A stretch of DNA of 64,000 nt, from contig NZ_JAQZAO010000003.1 in NCBI RefSeq assembly GCF_028737315.1, positions 480,653 through 544,652 on the forward strand, read 5' to 3'. The position numbers were made by a program, and so were the translations under genes. The notes beneath the pieces were generated by a model. The model was given only the letters and a program-made list of their open reading frames with translations. It was not told the origin of the DNA and did not search any database. Positions 31,996 to 40,257 of this stretch are shown here, piece after piece (position 1 is the stretch's first letter; every line of letters starts with the position of its first letter). The stretch comes from Actinomycetospora lemnae. Lineage in GTDB: Bacteria; Actinomycetota; Actinomycetes; Mycobacteriales; Pseudonocardiaceae.

Positions 31996-32505
31996 TCAGG
32001 CCGAGGGGCGGGCCCGCGGCGCGGGCGGGAGCTCCTCGGTGCCGGCCGCGCGGCGGCGCGCGCGGGCGGCGACGTCGGTGGCGACGGCACGGGCCGCGGT
32101 GCCCGGACGGCGGACGCCCGCGAGCGCGGCGACGGCGCTCTCGGCGAGGCCGGTCGCCGCCACGGCCTCCCGGACCGCCCACCCGCGGGACAGCAGGGCG
32201 GCGGCCAGCTCGCGGGCCGCGACGGTGTCGCGTCCGGCGCGGCGGGCCAGGGCCCGCAGGTCGGCCGGGGCCGCCGGGCGCCCGCTCGGCCGGATGGTGA
32301 CCGCCCGGGGTCGGCGACGGGGGGAGTCCCGCTCGGGACGGTCCTCGGGCAGGGCCTCGGGCAGGGCCTCGGGCAGGGCCTCGGGCGGGGCCTCGGCGTC
32401 CTCGGTCGGACGGGGGGTGGGCAGGATGTCAGGGGCGGCGGCCGGCGGGGCCAGGGTGGGAATGGTCGGTTCGTGGAGCACGGTCACCTTCCGTCGTGGA
32501 TGCAC
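31996..32505 (-). CDS. Hypothetical protein with HTH-like C terminus and PEAL repeats
   Basis: Third codon positions are almost all G or C through this 169-residue frame, which supports coding. The N terminus is Pro/Ala-rich with three tandem PEAL units (about residues 40-55). Residues 85-150 are Arg/Ala-rich and helical, with LLSRGWAVREAVAATGLAESAVAALAG resembling a helix-turn-helix, so DNA binding is possible. The start is uncertain: GTG 32505, or a later GTG (32481) preceded by GGAAGG. It lies between malQ and recQ on the same strand. No family recognised. Confidence 0.5.
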   Translation of the reverse strand: MHPRRKVTVLHEPTIPTLAPPAAAPDILPTPRPTEDAEAPPEALPEALPEALPEDRPERDSPRRRPRAVTIRPSGRPAAPADLRALARRAGRDTVAARELAAALLSRGWAVREAVAATGLAESAVAALAGVRRPGTAARAVATDVAARARRRAAGTEELPPAPRARPSA

Positions 32506-32544
32506 ACCGGGATCGGCTCCGCCGGGACGTCGCGAAACGTGACG

Positions 32545-34248
32545 TCAGGCGGGCTGCAGCAGGTGCTTCTCGCGGACGAGCGGCAACGACAGCGTCCGGT
32601 AGCCGCCGCCGTCGAAGAGCACGACGACCGAGTCCTCGGCGACCGTCGTCACCGTGCCCCGGCCCCACGCGTCGTGACGGACGGCCTCGCCGGGCACCGG
32701 GTCGCCCTCCTGGCCGGGGCTCTCGTGCAGCCCCGTCCGGTCGCCCGGGTCCCCGGCGCGCCCGGCGTCGCACATGTCGCAGTAGCCGCACGGCTCGTCC
32801 CGGCACTCGCCGAGCGCCTCGAGCAGCGTGCGCCGCCGGCACCCGGTCGCCTCGGCGTACCGCCGCACCAGCTCGACCTTGCTCTGCTCGCGCTCGCGGC
32901 GGCGCGTGACGAGCGCGGCCGCCTCCCGCGCGATCTCGTCGACGTCCCCGTCGGCCAGCGCGTCGCCCGGGGCGAGCCTGCGCCCGGGCAGCTGGCGCAC
33001 CGCACCGAGCGCGACGAGCCCCGGCACCCCCCGCGCCAGCGCGGCCTTCGACAGCCCGGCCGCGTCGGCGAGCTCGCCCTGGGCGACGCCCTCGGGGTTG
33101 GCGCTGATCGCCGTCAGCACGGTCGTCAGGGCCTGCGCGCCCGCGTCGCGACCGGAGGCGAAGAGCTTGGGGCGGGCGAGGTCCTGCGGCCGGTGGAACA
33201 GCACGGCGGTCGCCGGCGCGCCGTCGCGGCCCGCGCGGCCGATCTCCTGGTGGTACGCGTCGATCGAGGTCGGCGTGTCACCGTGCACGACCCAGCGCAC
33301 GTCGGGCTTGTCGATGCCCATCCCGAACGCGCTGGTGGCGACGACGACCGGGACCTCGCCGGCCATGAACGCGTCCTGCACCCGCGCGCGCTCGCCGTTC
33401 TTCATCCCGCCGTGGTAGGCCTCGGCCCCGATCCCGGCCTCGCGGAGCCGGTCGCGCACCTCGGTCGTGTGCCCCCGGGTCGTCACGTAGACGATGCCGG
33501 TCCCCTCGAGCTCGGTGACCTCGCGGACCACCCGCTCCCACTTCGTCCCCTCCTCGTGCACGAGGTGCGCGGCGAGGTGGATGTGCGGGCGGTCGGGGTC
33601 GCGCACCACGACGCACGCCTCGGGCACGCCGAGCAGCTCGAGGATCTCCTGGCGCGCGGGCACCGACGCGGTCGCCGTGAGCCCCAGCACGCGCGGGCGC
33701 CCGAGGCGCCGGCGCGCGACGGCAAGCGTCAGGTAGTCGGGGCGGAAGTCCGGGCCCCAGTCGCACACGCAGTGGACCTCGTCGATCGCGAGCAGCGAGG
33801 GCTCGCCGGTGGCGAGCTCGTCGAGCACGTCGGGGCGCGCGAGCTGCTCGGGCGAGGTGACGAGCACGTCCAGCTCGCCGTCGGCGAAGGCCCGCAGCAC
33901 CTCGCCGTGCCGGCCCTTCGCGAGCGTCGAGTTGAGGACCTCGGCGCGCAGGCCCGCGTCGACGAGGTGGGCGACCTGGTCGCGGTGCAGCGACAGCGTC
34001 GGCGACACCACCACCGTCGGTCCCCCCAGCACGAGGCCCGTGACGGCGTAGACGGCGGTCTTGCCGGCGGCGGGCGGCAGGACGGCGAGGCAGTCGTCGA
34101 CGAGCGCGCCGAGGACCGCGTCGCGCTGGCCGTCACCGAGCTCGACGCCCTCGCCGAGGACGCGCACGACGGCCGCGTCGACCGCGTCACGGGTGGGGCG
34201 ATCGACAGGGCCACAGGGCCCGAGGAGATCCTGGTCCGGGTCGGTCAC
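32545..34248 (-). CDS. recQ: RecQ-family ATP-dependent DNA helicase
   Basis: A 567-residue superfamily 2 helicase. Motif I is LPPAAGKTAVY (Lys63), motif II DEVH (DExH variant of DEAH), motif III LTATAS, motif V SAFGMGIDKPDVRWVVH, and motif VI YHQEIGRAGRDG. A zinc-binding CRDEPCGYCDMC segment follows around residue 495, typical of the RecQ C-terminal region; no HRDC domain is present, and the tail has a small beta-rich stretch (WGRGTVTTVAEDSVVVLFDG) instead. RecQ unwinds 3'-overhang and branched DNA in recombination and repair. Neighbour topoisomerase IB is divergent, 74 bp away. Confidence 0.93.
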   Translation of the reverse strand: MTDPDQDLLGPCGPVDRPTRDAVDAAVVRVLGEGVELGDGQRDAVLGALVDDCLAVLPPAAGKTAVYAVTGLVLGGPTVVVSPTLSLHRDQVAHLVDAGLRAEVLNSTLAKGRHGEVLRAFADGELDVLVTSPEQLARPDVLDELATGEPSLLAIDEVHCVCDWGPDFRPDYLTLAVARRRLGRPRVLGLTATASVPARQEILELLGVPEACVVVRDPDRPHIHLAAHLVHEEGTKWERVVREVTELEGTGIVYVTTRGHTTEVRDRLREAGIGAEAYHGGMKNGERARVQDAFMAGEVPVVVATSAFGMGIDKPDVRWVVHGDTPTSIDAYHQEIGRAGRDGAPATAVLFHRPQDLARPKLFASGRDAGAQALTTVLTAISANPEGVAQGELADAAGLSKAALARGVPGLVALGAVRQLPGRRLAPGDALADGDVDEIAREAAALVTRRREREQSKVELVRRYAEATGCRRRTLLEALGECRDEPCGYCDMCDAGRAGDPGDRTGLHESPGQEGDPVPGEAVRHDAWGRGTVTTVAEDSVVVLFDGGGYRTLSLPLVREKHLLQPA

Positions 34249-34321
34249 CGGCGGGTGGTAGCCGATCGATCTGCACCAGAAACGGCGTTCGTACGGCGTG
34301 ACCCGCGGGTAGACCCGGCCG

Positions 34322-35404
34322 GTGGATCTCGTGCACGTCGAGCCCTACGGACCCGGCCTCGGACGCCGTCGTCGCGGCAAGGGCTGGAGCTACTTCGACC
34401 GCGAATCGGGCGCGTCGGTGACCGATGCCGCCCACCTCGACCGCATCCGCGCGATCGTCATCCCGCCCGCGTGGGAGGACGTCTGGATCTGTGCCGACCC
34501 GAACGGCCACATCCAGGCCGTCGGCACCGACGCCGCGGGGCGCCGGCAGTACCGCTACCACGAGCAGTGGACGCTGCAGCGCAACCAGGAGAAGTTCATC
34601 CGCGTCGCCCGTCTCGGGCACGTCATCGGTGACGCGCGCACCGAGATCGCGGCGCGGCTCACCGCCGGGCGCCGCCTCGGTCGCGACCGGGTGCTCGCCG
34701 GCGCGGTGTGGATGCTCGACCTCGGCGTCTTCCGCGTCGGGCACGAGGAGTACGCCAGCGACGACTCGCCCGGCGACGCGTCCTTCGGGCTCGCGACGCT
34801 GCGCCGCGAGCACGCCGTCGCGCGTCGCGACGGCGGCGTCGAGTTCCGGTACACCGCCAAGTCGGGGGTGCCGCGGCGGATCACGCTGCACGACGAGCAC
34901 GTGCACGCCCTCGTCAGCTCCCTCAAGCGCCGCCGCGGCGGGGGCGAGGACCTGCTCGCCTACCGGCGCGGCGGGCGTGGCGGCGACCGCGGGCCCTGGC
35001 ACGACGTCACCGCGCAGGACGTCAACGACGCCGTGCGCGAGCTCATCGGCGACGAGTTCACCGCCAAGGACCTGCGCACCTGGAACGCGGGGGTGCAGGC
35101 CGCCGTGGCGCTCGCGGGCGAGTGCGACGACGGCGGCGCCCCGCCGCGCGCGCAGCGCAAGCAGAAGGGCGCGGTGACGCGGACCATGAAGGCGGTCGCG
35201 GAGCAGCTGGGCAACACCCCGGCGGTGTGCAGGCGCTCCTACGTCGACCCTGTGATCGTCTCGCACTTCGAGCACGGCCGGACCATCGCCGAGGCGCTGC
35301 GATCGGCGCCGGGCGACGACCGGGCGATGCGCGCGCACGTCGAGCGGGCGGTGCTCGAGCTGCTCGACCACCGCGACGTCGTGCACCTGGCCGCGGCCGC
35401 GTAG
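34322..35404 (+). CDS. Bacterial DNA topoisomerase IB (poxvirus type)
   Basis: A 360-residue monomeric type IB topoisomerase. The N-terminal beta-rich domain has GYSYFD-type sequence (GKGWSYFDRESGA...RIRAIVIPPAWEDVWICADPNGHIQAVG in pieces). The catalytic domain shows Arg in QWTLQRNQEKF and FTAKDLRTWNAG, Lys in EFRYTAKSG, and the nucleophilic Tyr in NTPAVCRRSYVDP. Such enzymes relax supercoils through a 3'-phosphotyrosine. Asn precedes the Tyr segment where vaccinia has His (GNTP versus GHTP), also usual in bacterial homologues. GTG start. Confidence 0.93.
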   Translation: MDLVHVEPYGPGLGRRRRGKGWSYFDRESGASVTDAAHLDRIRAIVIPPAWEDVWICADPNGHIQAVGTDAAGRRQYRYHEQWTLQRNQEKFIRVARLGHVIGDARTEIAARLTAGRRLGRDRVLAGAVWMLDLGVFRVGHEEYASDDSPGDASFGLATLRREHAVARRDGGVEFRYTAKSGVPRRITLHDEHVHALVSSLKRRRGGGEDLLAYRRGGRGGDRGPWHDVTAQDVNDAVRELIGDEFTAKDLRTWNAGVQAAVALAGECDDGGAPPRAQRKQKGAVTRTMKAVAEQLGNTPAVCRRSYVDPVIVSHFEHGRTIAEALRSAPGDDRAMRAHVERAVLELLDHRDVVHLAAAA

Positions 35405-35420
35405 GGAGCGCGGGGACCGG

Positions 35421-36206
35421 TCAGACCGTCGTCATCTCCGCCCAGACCGTCTTGCCGTCGGAGTGGGGCTCGACACCCCAGGACGCCGCGACGGCGGCGA
35501 CCATCGCCAGGCCACGCCCCCGCGGCGACGTGGGGGCGGGCAGGTGCGCCTCCGGCAGGGGCGCGAGGTCGAAGTCGCGCACGGTCAGGCGCAGCAGGTG
35601 CTCGCGGCGCTCCACCTCGACCACCGACCGGCTCTCCGCGTGCTCGACGGCGTTGGTGACGAGCTCGGTGACGACGATCTCGGCGGCCTCGCGGGCCTCC
35701 TCGTCCACCGACCAGTGGCCGCAGACCCGGCGCACGTGCGTCCGGGCGTCGCCGGGAGCCCGGGGGTCGACGCCGAAGCGCCACCAGCCGCGGACCAGCG
35801 TCGGGCGCTCGTCGAGGTGGGCCAGCGCGGCGTCGACGTCGGGGTGCACCGGGACGCGCTCGGCGACGCGCGAGCTCACGAGCAGCGCGGCGGTCGTCGC
35901 GTCCGGGGCCGCGAGCGCCAGCCGGACCTCGGGCCATTCACCGGCGCGGGCGGCGGCCTCCGCGAACGCGTGCACCGCGCCCGAGTGGACGAGGTCGACC
36001 CGCGAGAGGTCGGCGACGACCGCGCCGTACCGGCGCATCAGGAGGCAGACCCGCTCCACGAGCGGGCGCGCGGTGGTCAGGGACAGGGGACCGGACAGCG
36101 CGACGAGCACCCCCGGGGCCGCGTGCTCGCTCCCGTTCCGGTCCGGCCACGCGTCGCCCTCGCCGTCCCCCGTGTTCTCGAGGGACAGCTCGATCCTTGT
36201 GTCCAC
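35421..36206 (-). CDS. Fused STAS and RsbW-like HATPase protein
   Basis: A 261-residue fusion. Residues 25-120 are a STAS-like domain (VLVALSGPLSLTTARPLV, VVADLSRVDLVHSGAVHAF), in which the phospho-Ser loop DSSG is replaced by HSGA. Residues 145-258 are an HATPase_c_2 domain: EAAEIVVTELVTNAVEHA contains the N-box Glu/Asn, and SPRGRGLAMVAAVAASWGVEP the glycine-rich G2 region. An anti-anti-sigma fold and an anti-sigma-like kinase joined in one chain is unusual. It may be self-regulating, or the STAS half may be a signal input. Convergent with topoisomerase IB. Confidence 0.82.
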   Translation of the reverse strand: MDTRIELSLENTGDGEGDAWPDRNGSEHAAPGVLVALSGPLSLTTARPLVERVCLLMRRYGAVVADLSRVDLVHSGAVHAFAEAAARAGEWPEVRLALAAPDATTAALLVSSRVAERVPVHPDVDAALAHLDERPTLVRGWWRFGVDPRAPGDARTHVRRVCGHWSVDEEAREAAEIVVTELVTNAVEHAESRSVVEVERREHLLRLTVRDFDLAPLPEAHLPAPTSPRGRGLAMVAAVAASWGVEPHSDGKTVWAEMTTV

Positions 36207-36347
36207 GACTCACCTCCGGACCTTGGTACCCCCGCCCCCAGGGGGCCATGCGCGTCCCCGAGGTCGAGTCGCCCGTCGTGGACGCACGGTGGAGGAGCGG
36301 TCGCCGGTCGTCCTGACGGGCGGCCCGGGGCGCGCCATGATGGGCGC

Positions 36348-36821
36348 ATGAGCGATCAGGACGAACGGCCCTCGTCGGCCCTCGCGGCGGCCGCCGCGTC
36401 GGGCGCGGGGGAGGGCGCGGGCACCGGAGACCTGGTCGCGTCCCCGGGCGCGGTCATGCGGGTGGCCGGGATGGTCGGCAAGCTCGTGGAGGAGGTCCGG
36501 TCGGCGCCGCTCGACGAGGCGGGGCGCTCACGGCTGGCCGACATCCACGAGCGCTCGATCCGCGAGCTCGAGCAGGGGCTCGCTCCCGAACTGCGCGAGG
36601 AGCTGCACCGGATCACGCTGCCGTTCTCCTCGGACGCGACGCCGTCGCAGGCCGAGCTGCGCGTCGCCCAGGCGCAGCTGCTGGGCTGGCTCGAGGGGCT
36701 GTTCCACGGCATCCAGAGCGCCGTGCTCGCGCAGCAGATGGCCGCGCGCGGGCAGCTCGAGCAGATGCGTCAGGGCCGCGGCCGTCCCGCGCCGAGCGGC
36801 GACGGCGGCCAGTACCTGTGA
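36348..36821 (+). CDS. bpa: Bacterial proteasome activator (Bpa/PafE)
   Basis: A 157-residue protein of the DUF2587 family. The helical core holds VAGMVGKLVEEVRSAPLDEAGRSRLADIHERSIRELE, and the C-terminal four residues GQYL carry the penultimate Tyr that docks into the 20S proteasome alpha ring. In mycobacteria this dodecameric ring stimulates ATP-independent degradation of unfolded proteins. It is a strong actinobacterial marker. No proteasome subunit genes are in the window. It is convergent with whiB, with 8 bp between stops. Confidence 0.95.
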   Translation: MSDQDERPSSALAAAAASGAGEGAGTGDLVASPGAVMRVAGMVGKLVEEVRSAPLDEAGRSRLADIHERSIRELEQGLAPELREELHRITLPFSSDATPSQAELRVAQAQLLGWLEGLFHGIQSAVLAQQMAARGQLEQMRQGRGRPAPSGDGGQYL

Positions 36822-36829
36822 GGAGCCCC

Positions 36830-37153
36830 TCAGCGGGCTTCGTAGACGACGGCGCCGGCCGCGGGGGTCTCGACGCCGCGGCTCCCGCGCAGCGCGACGC
36901 GGCGCTCGTCCTCGGTGAGACCGCCCCAGACGCCGTACGGCTCGCGGGTGGCCAGCGCGTGCCGACGGCACGGCTCGATCACCGGGCAGCTCGCGCACAC
37001 CTTCTTGGCCTCGGCCGCGCGGTGCTCCCGGCGCGGTCCGCGCTCCCCGTCCGGGTGGAAGAAGAAGCTCGAGTCCATCCCACGGCACGACCCGTGGAGC
37101 TGCCAGTCCCACTCGTCGATGATCGGGCCGGGCAGGAGGCGGATGTCGGCCAT
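36830..37153 (-). CDS. WhiB family iron-sulfur transcription factor
   Basis: A 107-residue WhiB-like protein. The four cluster-binding cysteines are Cys in LHGSCRGMDSS and the triplet AKKVCASCPVIEPC (C-x2-C-x5-C). The family turn EPYGVWGGLTEDERR and a basic C-terminal region follow. The FFFHPDGERG segment is of the type between the first two cysteines in some Wbl subclasses; I do not assign a number. ATG 37153 gives MADIRLLPGP. A SigF-like promoter may lie upstream (37220-37247). Confidence 0.94.
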   Translation of the reverse strand: MADIRLLPGPIIDEWDWQLHGSCRGMDSSFFFHPDGERGPRREHRAAEAKKVCASCPVIEPCRRHALATREPYGVWGGLTEDERRVALRGSRGVETPAAGAVVYEAR

Positions 37154-37219
37154 GGCGGTCCTCCCAGTCAGGGCGTCCGGACGGGGCACTGTTCTCCCGG
37201 CACCGGAGATGCAGCGGCG

Positions 37220-37247
37220 GTATCCCCGGCCCTCCGAGACGGCAAAC
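37220..37247 (-). promoter_or_regulatory. Putative SigF-type promoter of whiB
   Basis: On the minus strand, GTTT (37244-37247) precedes GGGGATAC (37220-37227) after 16 nt. The consensus -10 would be GGGTA; here GGGATAC. A transcript would start about 60 nt before the whiB ATG. The match is partial. Confidence 0.35.
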
Positions 37248-37498
37248 ACCCCTGAACGGCCCAATGCAGGTCACGATCGTGCGTCGTCCGGCCCGTCGTC
37301 GGCGTGTCACCGCGCGCTGCCGGGCTCGTCCGGGCGTCCGGCGACATCGTCCGGGCGGCCGTCCGGGCCATGAACGGGTGCCCACGGGGGGTGACGAGTA
37401 GGCTCACCGGCACGGCAAGTACGTTGCCCGTGGATCGACGAGGAGTGCTCGACGCACGCCCCGGAGCACACCCGACCTGACCGGAGGGGGACCAGACC
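37248..37498. other. Intergenic region between whiB and STAS genes
   Basis: 250 bp without an ORF I would call. Near the right end, CACGGCAA (37410-37417) and TTGCCCGTG face each other around a short GTACG loop as an imperfect inverted repeat. A GAGTAGGCT stretch about 25 bp before it could be a -10 for the STAS-anti-sigma-sigma operon. GGAGGGGG precedes the GTG start of the STAS gene. Confidence 0.4.
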
Positions 37499-37864
37499 GT
37501 GGCCACCGATGACGACCTCACCGCGGAGGACCCGCTGGGCGTCGATGTGCAGCGGTCGAACGGCGCGTCGGTGATCCGGCTGGCCGGCGAGATCGACATG
37601 CTGACGACGCCCGCGCTGCGCGCCAAGGTGAACGAGGAGCTCCAGGGCAAGCCCACGGTGCTCGTGCTCGACATGCTGTCCGTCGAGTTCCTGGGATCGA
37701 GCGGCCTCGCGCTGCTCGTCGAGGCGCTCGACGAGTCCCGCAACCGTGACGTGGCGCTGCGCCTCGTGGCGAACTCGCGGCCGGTGAGCCGGCCGCTGCA
37801 GGCGACCGGGCTGACCGACCTGTTCGCGCTCTACCCGTCGGTCGAGGCCGCGCTCGCCGGATGA
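37499..37864 (+). CDS. STAS-domain anti-anti-sigma factor (partner of the second SigF system)
   Basis: A 121-residue SpoIIAA/RsbV-like protein. ASVIRLAGEIDMLTTPALRA and TVLVLDMLSVEFLGSSGLALLVEAL are canonical, and GSSG keeps both serines of the phosphorylation site. Dephosphorylated, such proteins bind the RsbW-type kinase and free the sigma factor. It precedes an anti-sigma gene (94 bp gap) and a sigma gene, forming an RsbV-RsbW-SigF set. GTG start follows GGAGGGGGACC. Confidence 0.92.
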   Translation: MATDDDLTAEDPLGVDVQRSNGASVIRLAGEIDMLTTPALRAKVNEELQGKPTVLVLDMLSVEFLGSSGLALLVEALDESRNRDVALRLVANSRPVSRPLQATGLTDLFALYPSVEAALAG

Positions 37865-37957
37865 CCGGTGCGGGGGCCTGCCGTCCGCATCGCCTGCGCC
37901 GATACGGTGGCCCCGCCACCGCCCGCCTCACCTGCCGCGAAACGGAGATCAGCAGCC

Positions 37958-38413
37958 GTGCAGACGCCGGAACCGCAGCAGCGTGATCGTTCGTCCACCG
38001 CCACCGATCCGGGCAACGGCTCGGGCGGACTGGCCGAGACCCCGACGCCCGTCGAGGTCCGCGTGCACGCCGACCCCGCGCTGATCCCGTCGGTGCGCGC
38101 CGTCGCGGCGGACCTCGCCGCGCGCGCCGACTTCGACCTCGACGCCGTCTCCGACCTCCGGATGGCGGTCGACGAGGCGTGCTCGGCCCTCGTGCCGCTG
38201 GCGCGCGAGGGCGGGCAGCTGCGCTGCGGGTTCGCGATGTCGGACGGCCGCATCGACGTGATCTGCCGGGTGCCGGTCACGGGCGACGCCACGCTGCGCC
38301 AGGACACCTTCGGCTGGCGGGTCCTCACCACGCTCACCGACGACGCCCAGGTCCTCGACGCCGACCCGGAGTGGCTCGGCATCCACCTGCGCAAGCAACG
38401 GCTCGACCCGTGA
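37958..38413 (+). CDS. Anti-sigma factor (RsbW-like), second system
   Basis: A 151-residue HATPase_c_2-type protein. Region AARADFDLDAVSDLRMAVDEACSALVPLA carries the N-box helix, and DTFGWRVLTTLTDDAQV the C-terminal part. Like the copy at 18.4 kb, its ATP-lid glycines are not obvious. The two anti-sigma factors are clearly paralogous (DLRLAVDEACTCLAAL versus DLRMAVDEACSALVPL; DTFAWRVLTVLADDVRVL versus DTFGWRVLTTLTDDAQVL). GTG 37958 follows GGAG. The stop overlaps the sigma GTG. Confidence 0.87.
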   Translation: MQTPEPQQRDRSSTATDPGNGSGGLAETPTPVEVRVHADPALIPSVRAVAADLAARADFDLDAVSDLRMAVDEACSALVPLAREGGQLRCGFAMSDGRIDVICRVPVTGDATLRQDTFGWRVLTTLTDDAQVLDADPEWLGIHLRKQRLDP

Positions 38414-39243
38414 GCGAGGCGGCGCGCGCCCTGCCGGGCGGCGCGGGCGGCTCGTCGGGCGGGGGGAGCTCCCGCAGCGAGGACTCCTACGAGCACCTGG
38501 TCCCGATGCTCACCGAGCACGCGGGGCTCGACGCCGACGACCCGCGCCGCGAGGCGCTGCGCGACCGGCTCGTCGAGGGCTACCTGCCGCTGGCCCGGCA
38601 CATCGCCCGGCGTTTCGCCCAGCGCGGCGAGCCGCAGGAGGACCTCGAGCAGGTCGCGACCGTCGGGCTGATCCACGCGGTCGACCGGTTCTCGCCGGAG
38701 CGGGGCTCGGACTTCCTGTCGTACGCGGTCCCGACCATCACCGGCGAGGTCCGGCGCTACTTCCGGGACAAGGCGTGGTCGACGCGCGTGCCCCGGCGCC
38801 TCAAGGACCTGCGCCTGGCCATCGGGTCGGCGATGCCGCACCTGTCCCAGGAGCTCAACCGCGCCCCCACCGCCGGCGAGCTCGCCGAGCACCTCCAGCG
38901 CAGCCGCGAGGAGGTCCTCGAGGCCCTCGAGGCGGCCAACGCGTACCGGTCCAGCTCGCTGGACGACATGCTCGTCGACGACCCCTCGAGCGGGCGCCTG
39001 GCCGACGTGCTGGGGTCCGCGGACGCCGAGCTCGAGCAGGTCGAGCACCGCGAGACCGTCCAGCCGGCCCTGCGCAAGCTGCCCGAGCGCGAGCGCACGA
39101 TCGTCATGCTCCGGTTCTTCGGCGGCATGACCCAGACCCAGATCGCCGAGCGCGTCGGGGTGTCGCAGATGCACGTCTCGCGCCTGCTCACCCGCACCCT
39201 CGCGACCCTGCGCGCCGACCTCTCGGATCCCCCCGCGTCGTAG
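38410..39243 (+). CDS. SigF/SigB-type stress sigma factor, second copy
   Basis: This 277-residue sigma factor is paralogous to the one at 17.4 kb, with the same motifs: YLPLARHIARRFAQRGEPQEDLEQVATVGLIHAV, FLSYAVPTITGEVRRYFRDKAW, and HTH MTQTQIAERVGVSQMHVSRLLT. It lacks most of the long polar N terminus of the other. Coupled to its anti-sigma by a GTGA overlap. The two systems may cross-talk because sigma, anti-sigma and STAS proteins all occur in more than one copy in 20 kb. Confidence 0.93.
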   Translation: MSEAARALPGGAGGSSGGGSSRSEDSYEHLVPMLTEHAGLDADDPRREALRDRLVEGYLPLARHIARRFAQRGEPQEDLEQVATVGLIHAVDRFSPERGSDFLSYAVPTITGEVRRYFRDKAWSTRVPRRLKDLRLAIGSAMPHLSQELNRAPTAGELAEHLQRSREEVLEALEAANAYRSSSLDDMLVDDPSSGRLADVLGSADAELEQVEHRETVQPALRKLPERERTIVMLRFFGGMTQTQIAERVGVSQMHVSRLLTRTLATLRADLSDPPAS

Positions 39244-39288
39244 CTCTGCGCGGGAGCGATGCGGCATGGCCGGGCTGGACCGGCGCCC

Positions 39289-39334
39289 GGGGTGTGCCAG
39301 CGTGGCGTCCACGCTGGCCTTCAACGTCAGGAAA
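39289..39334. repeat. 46-bp hairpin repeat, copy A
   Basis: GGGGTGTGCCAGCGTGG ... ACGTCAGGAAA. It contains a perfect 10-bp inverted repeat GCCAGCGTGG-CGT-CCACGCTGGC at 39296-39318. A second copy at 44350-44395, in the opposite orientation, is identical at 42 of 46 positions. It lies between convergent genes (sigma factor and SDR) and may terminate both. Confidence 0.85.
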
Positions 39335-39435
39335 GCTCCCCTTCGGAAGTTGACCTGGCGCAGCTCCCACATCCCCACCACGGTCCCGTGGCCCTCGTGC
39401 AGAAGGTGGTGCGGCCGGATCGGACCGATCCCGGC

Positions 39436-40224
39436 TCACACTGTCGGAACGGTCCCGCCGTCGATCACGTATTCGGCGCCGACGATCGCCGAGGCGCGGT
39501 CCGAGACGAGGAAGCCGACCAGGTCCGCGATCTCCTCGGTGCTCGCGAAACGCCCCAGGGGCACGCCCCCGAGCGAGTCGTGGATCTGCTGCTTCGCCCC
39601 GTCCCGGGTGATTCCGTTGCCCTCGGCGATCCGGTCGACGAAGGCCTCGTAGGCCTCGGTCTCGATCCCGCCGGGGCTGACGGCGTTGACCCGGACGCCC
39701 CGTGGGGCGAGCTCGTTGGCCAGTCCCTTGCTGTACGTGCGCAGTGCGGCCTTCGCCGCCGCGTACGCCAGGGACGCGTCGTACAGCGGCAGTTCGCGCT
39801 GGATCGAGGTGGTGTGCACCACCACGCCGGACCCGACCTCGAGCATGGCCGGGAGGAGGGCCCGGTCGAGCCGCACCGCTCCGAGGAGGTTCAGATTCAG
39901 TTCGGTGAGCCACTGGTCGTCGGTGATCACCGCGAACCCGCCGGGCGGCGTCGAGGCGCCTCCCACGACGTGGACCAGGATGTCGAGTGCGCCCCCCGTC
40001 TCGGCGATCCGGGCCGCCACGGCGTCGGTGCCGGCCGCCGTGGCGGTGTCCGCCTCGATGAAGCGGTCGGGGCGGTCGTACCCGTCGGGCATCGTCCGGG
40101 CCGTCGCGTAGACGTCGGCCCCCATCTCGCGCAGTCGCTCGACGACGGCTCGTCCCGAGCCCTTCGATCCGCCCGTGACGAGGGCCCGACGCCCCTCGAG
40201 GCGATCGCGATCCGTACTGGTCAT
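39436..40224 (-). CDS. Short-chain dehydrogenase/reductase
   Basis: A 262-residue classical SDR. Cofactor motif ALVTGGSKGSGRAVVERL (about 14-31), the NNAG equivalent is HVVGGAST, active-site Ser in HTTSIQRE, and Tyr/Lys in AYAAAKAALR. The C-terminal GAEYVIDGGT is typical of 3-oxoacyl-ACP-reductase-like SDRs. It shares its strand with the SnoaL-like gene (33-bp gap), and the MerR gene is divergent from them, so MerR may control both. Codons show slightly lower third-position GC than neighbours. Confidence 0.87.
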   Translation of the reverse strand: MTSTDRDRLEGRRALVTGGSKGSGRAVVERLREMGADVYATARTMPDGYDRPDRFIEADTATAAGTDAVAARIAETGGALDILVHVVGGASTPPGGFAVITDDQWLTELNLNLLGAVRLDRALLPAMLEVGSGVVVHTTSIQRELPLYDASLAYAAAKAALRTYSKGLANELAPRGVRVNAVSPGGIETEAYEAFVDRIAEGNGITRDGAKQQIHDSLGGVPLGRFASTEEIADLVGFLVSDRASAIVGAEYVIDGGTVPTV

Positions 40225-40257
40225 TCCTGTCTCCGGTCTGTGCGTCGCCTGGTCGGG

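Noticed and set aside
32340..32400. Tandem CTCGGGCAGGGC units as a minisatellite
   Set aside because: They encode the PEAL repeats of the frame at 31996-32505 and number only three or four. They are noted within that gene.
34322..35404. Asn instead of His before the catalytic Tyr in topoisomerase IB as a defect
   Set aside because: GNTP in place of the poxviral GHTP is usual among bacterial members of the family as I know it.
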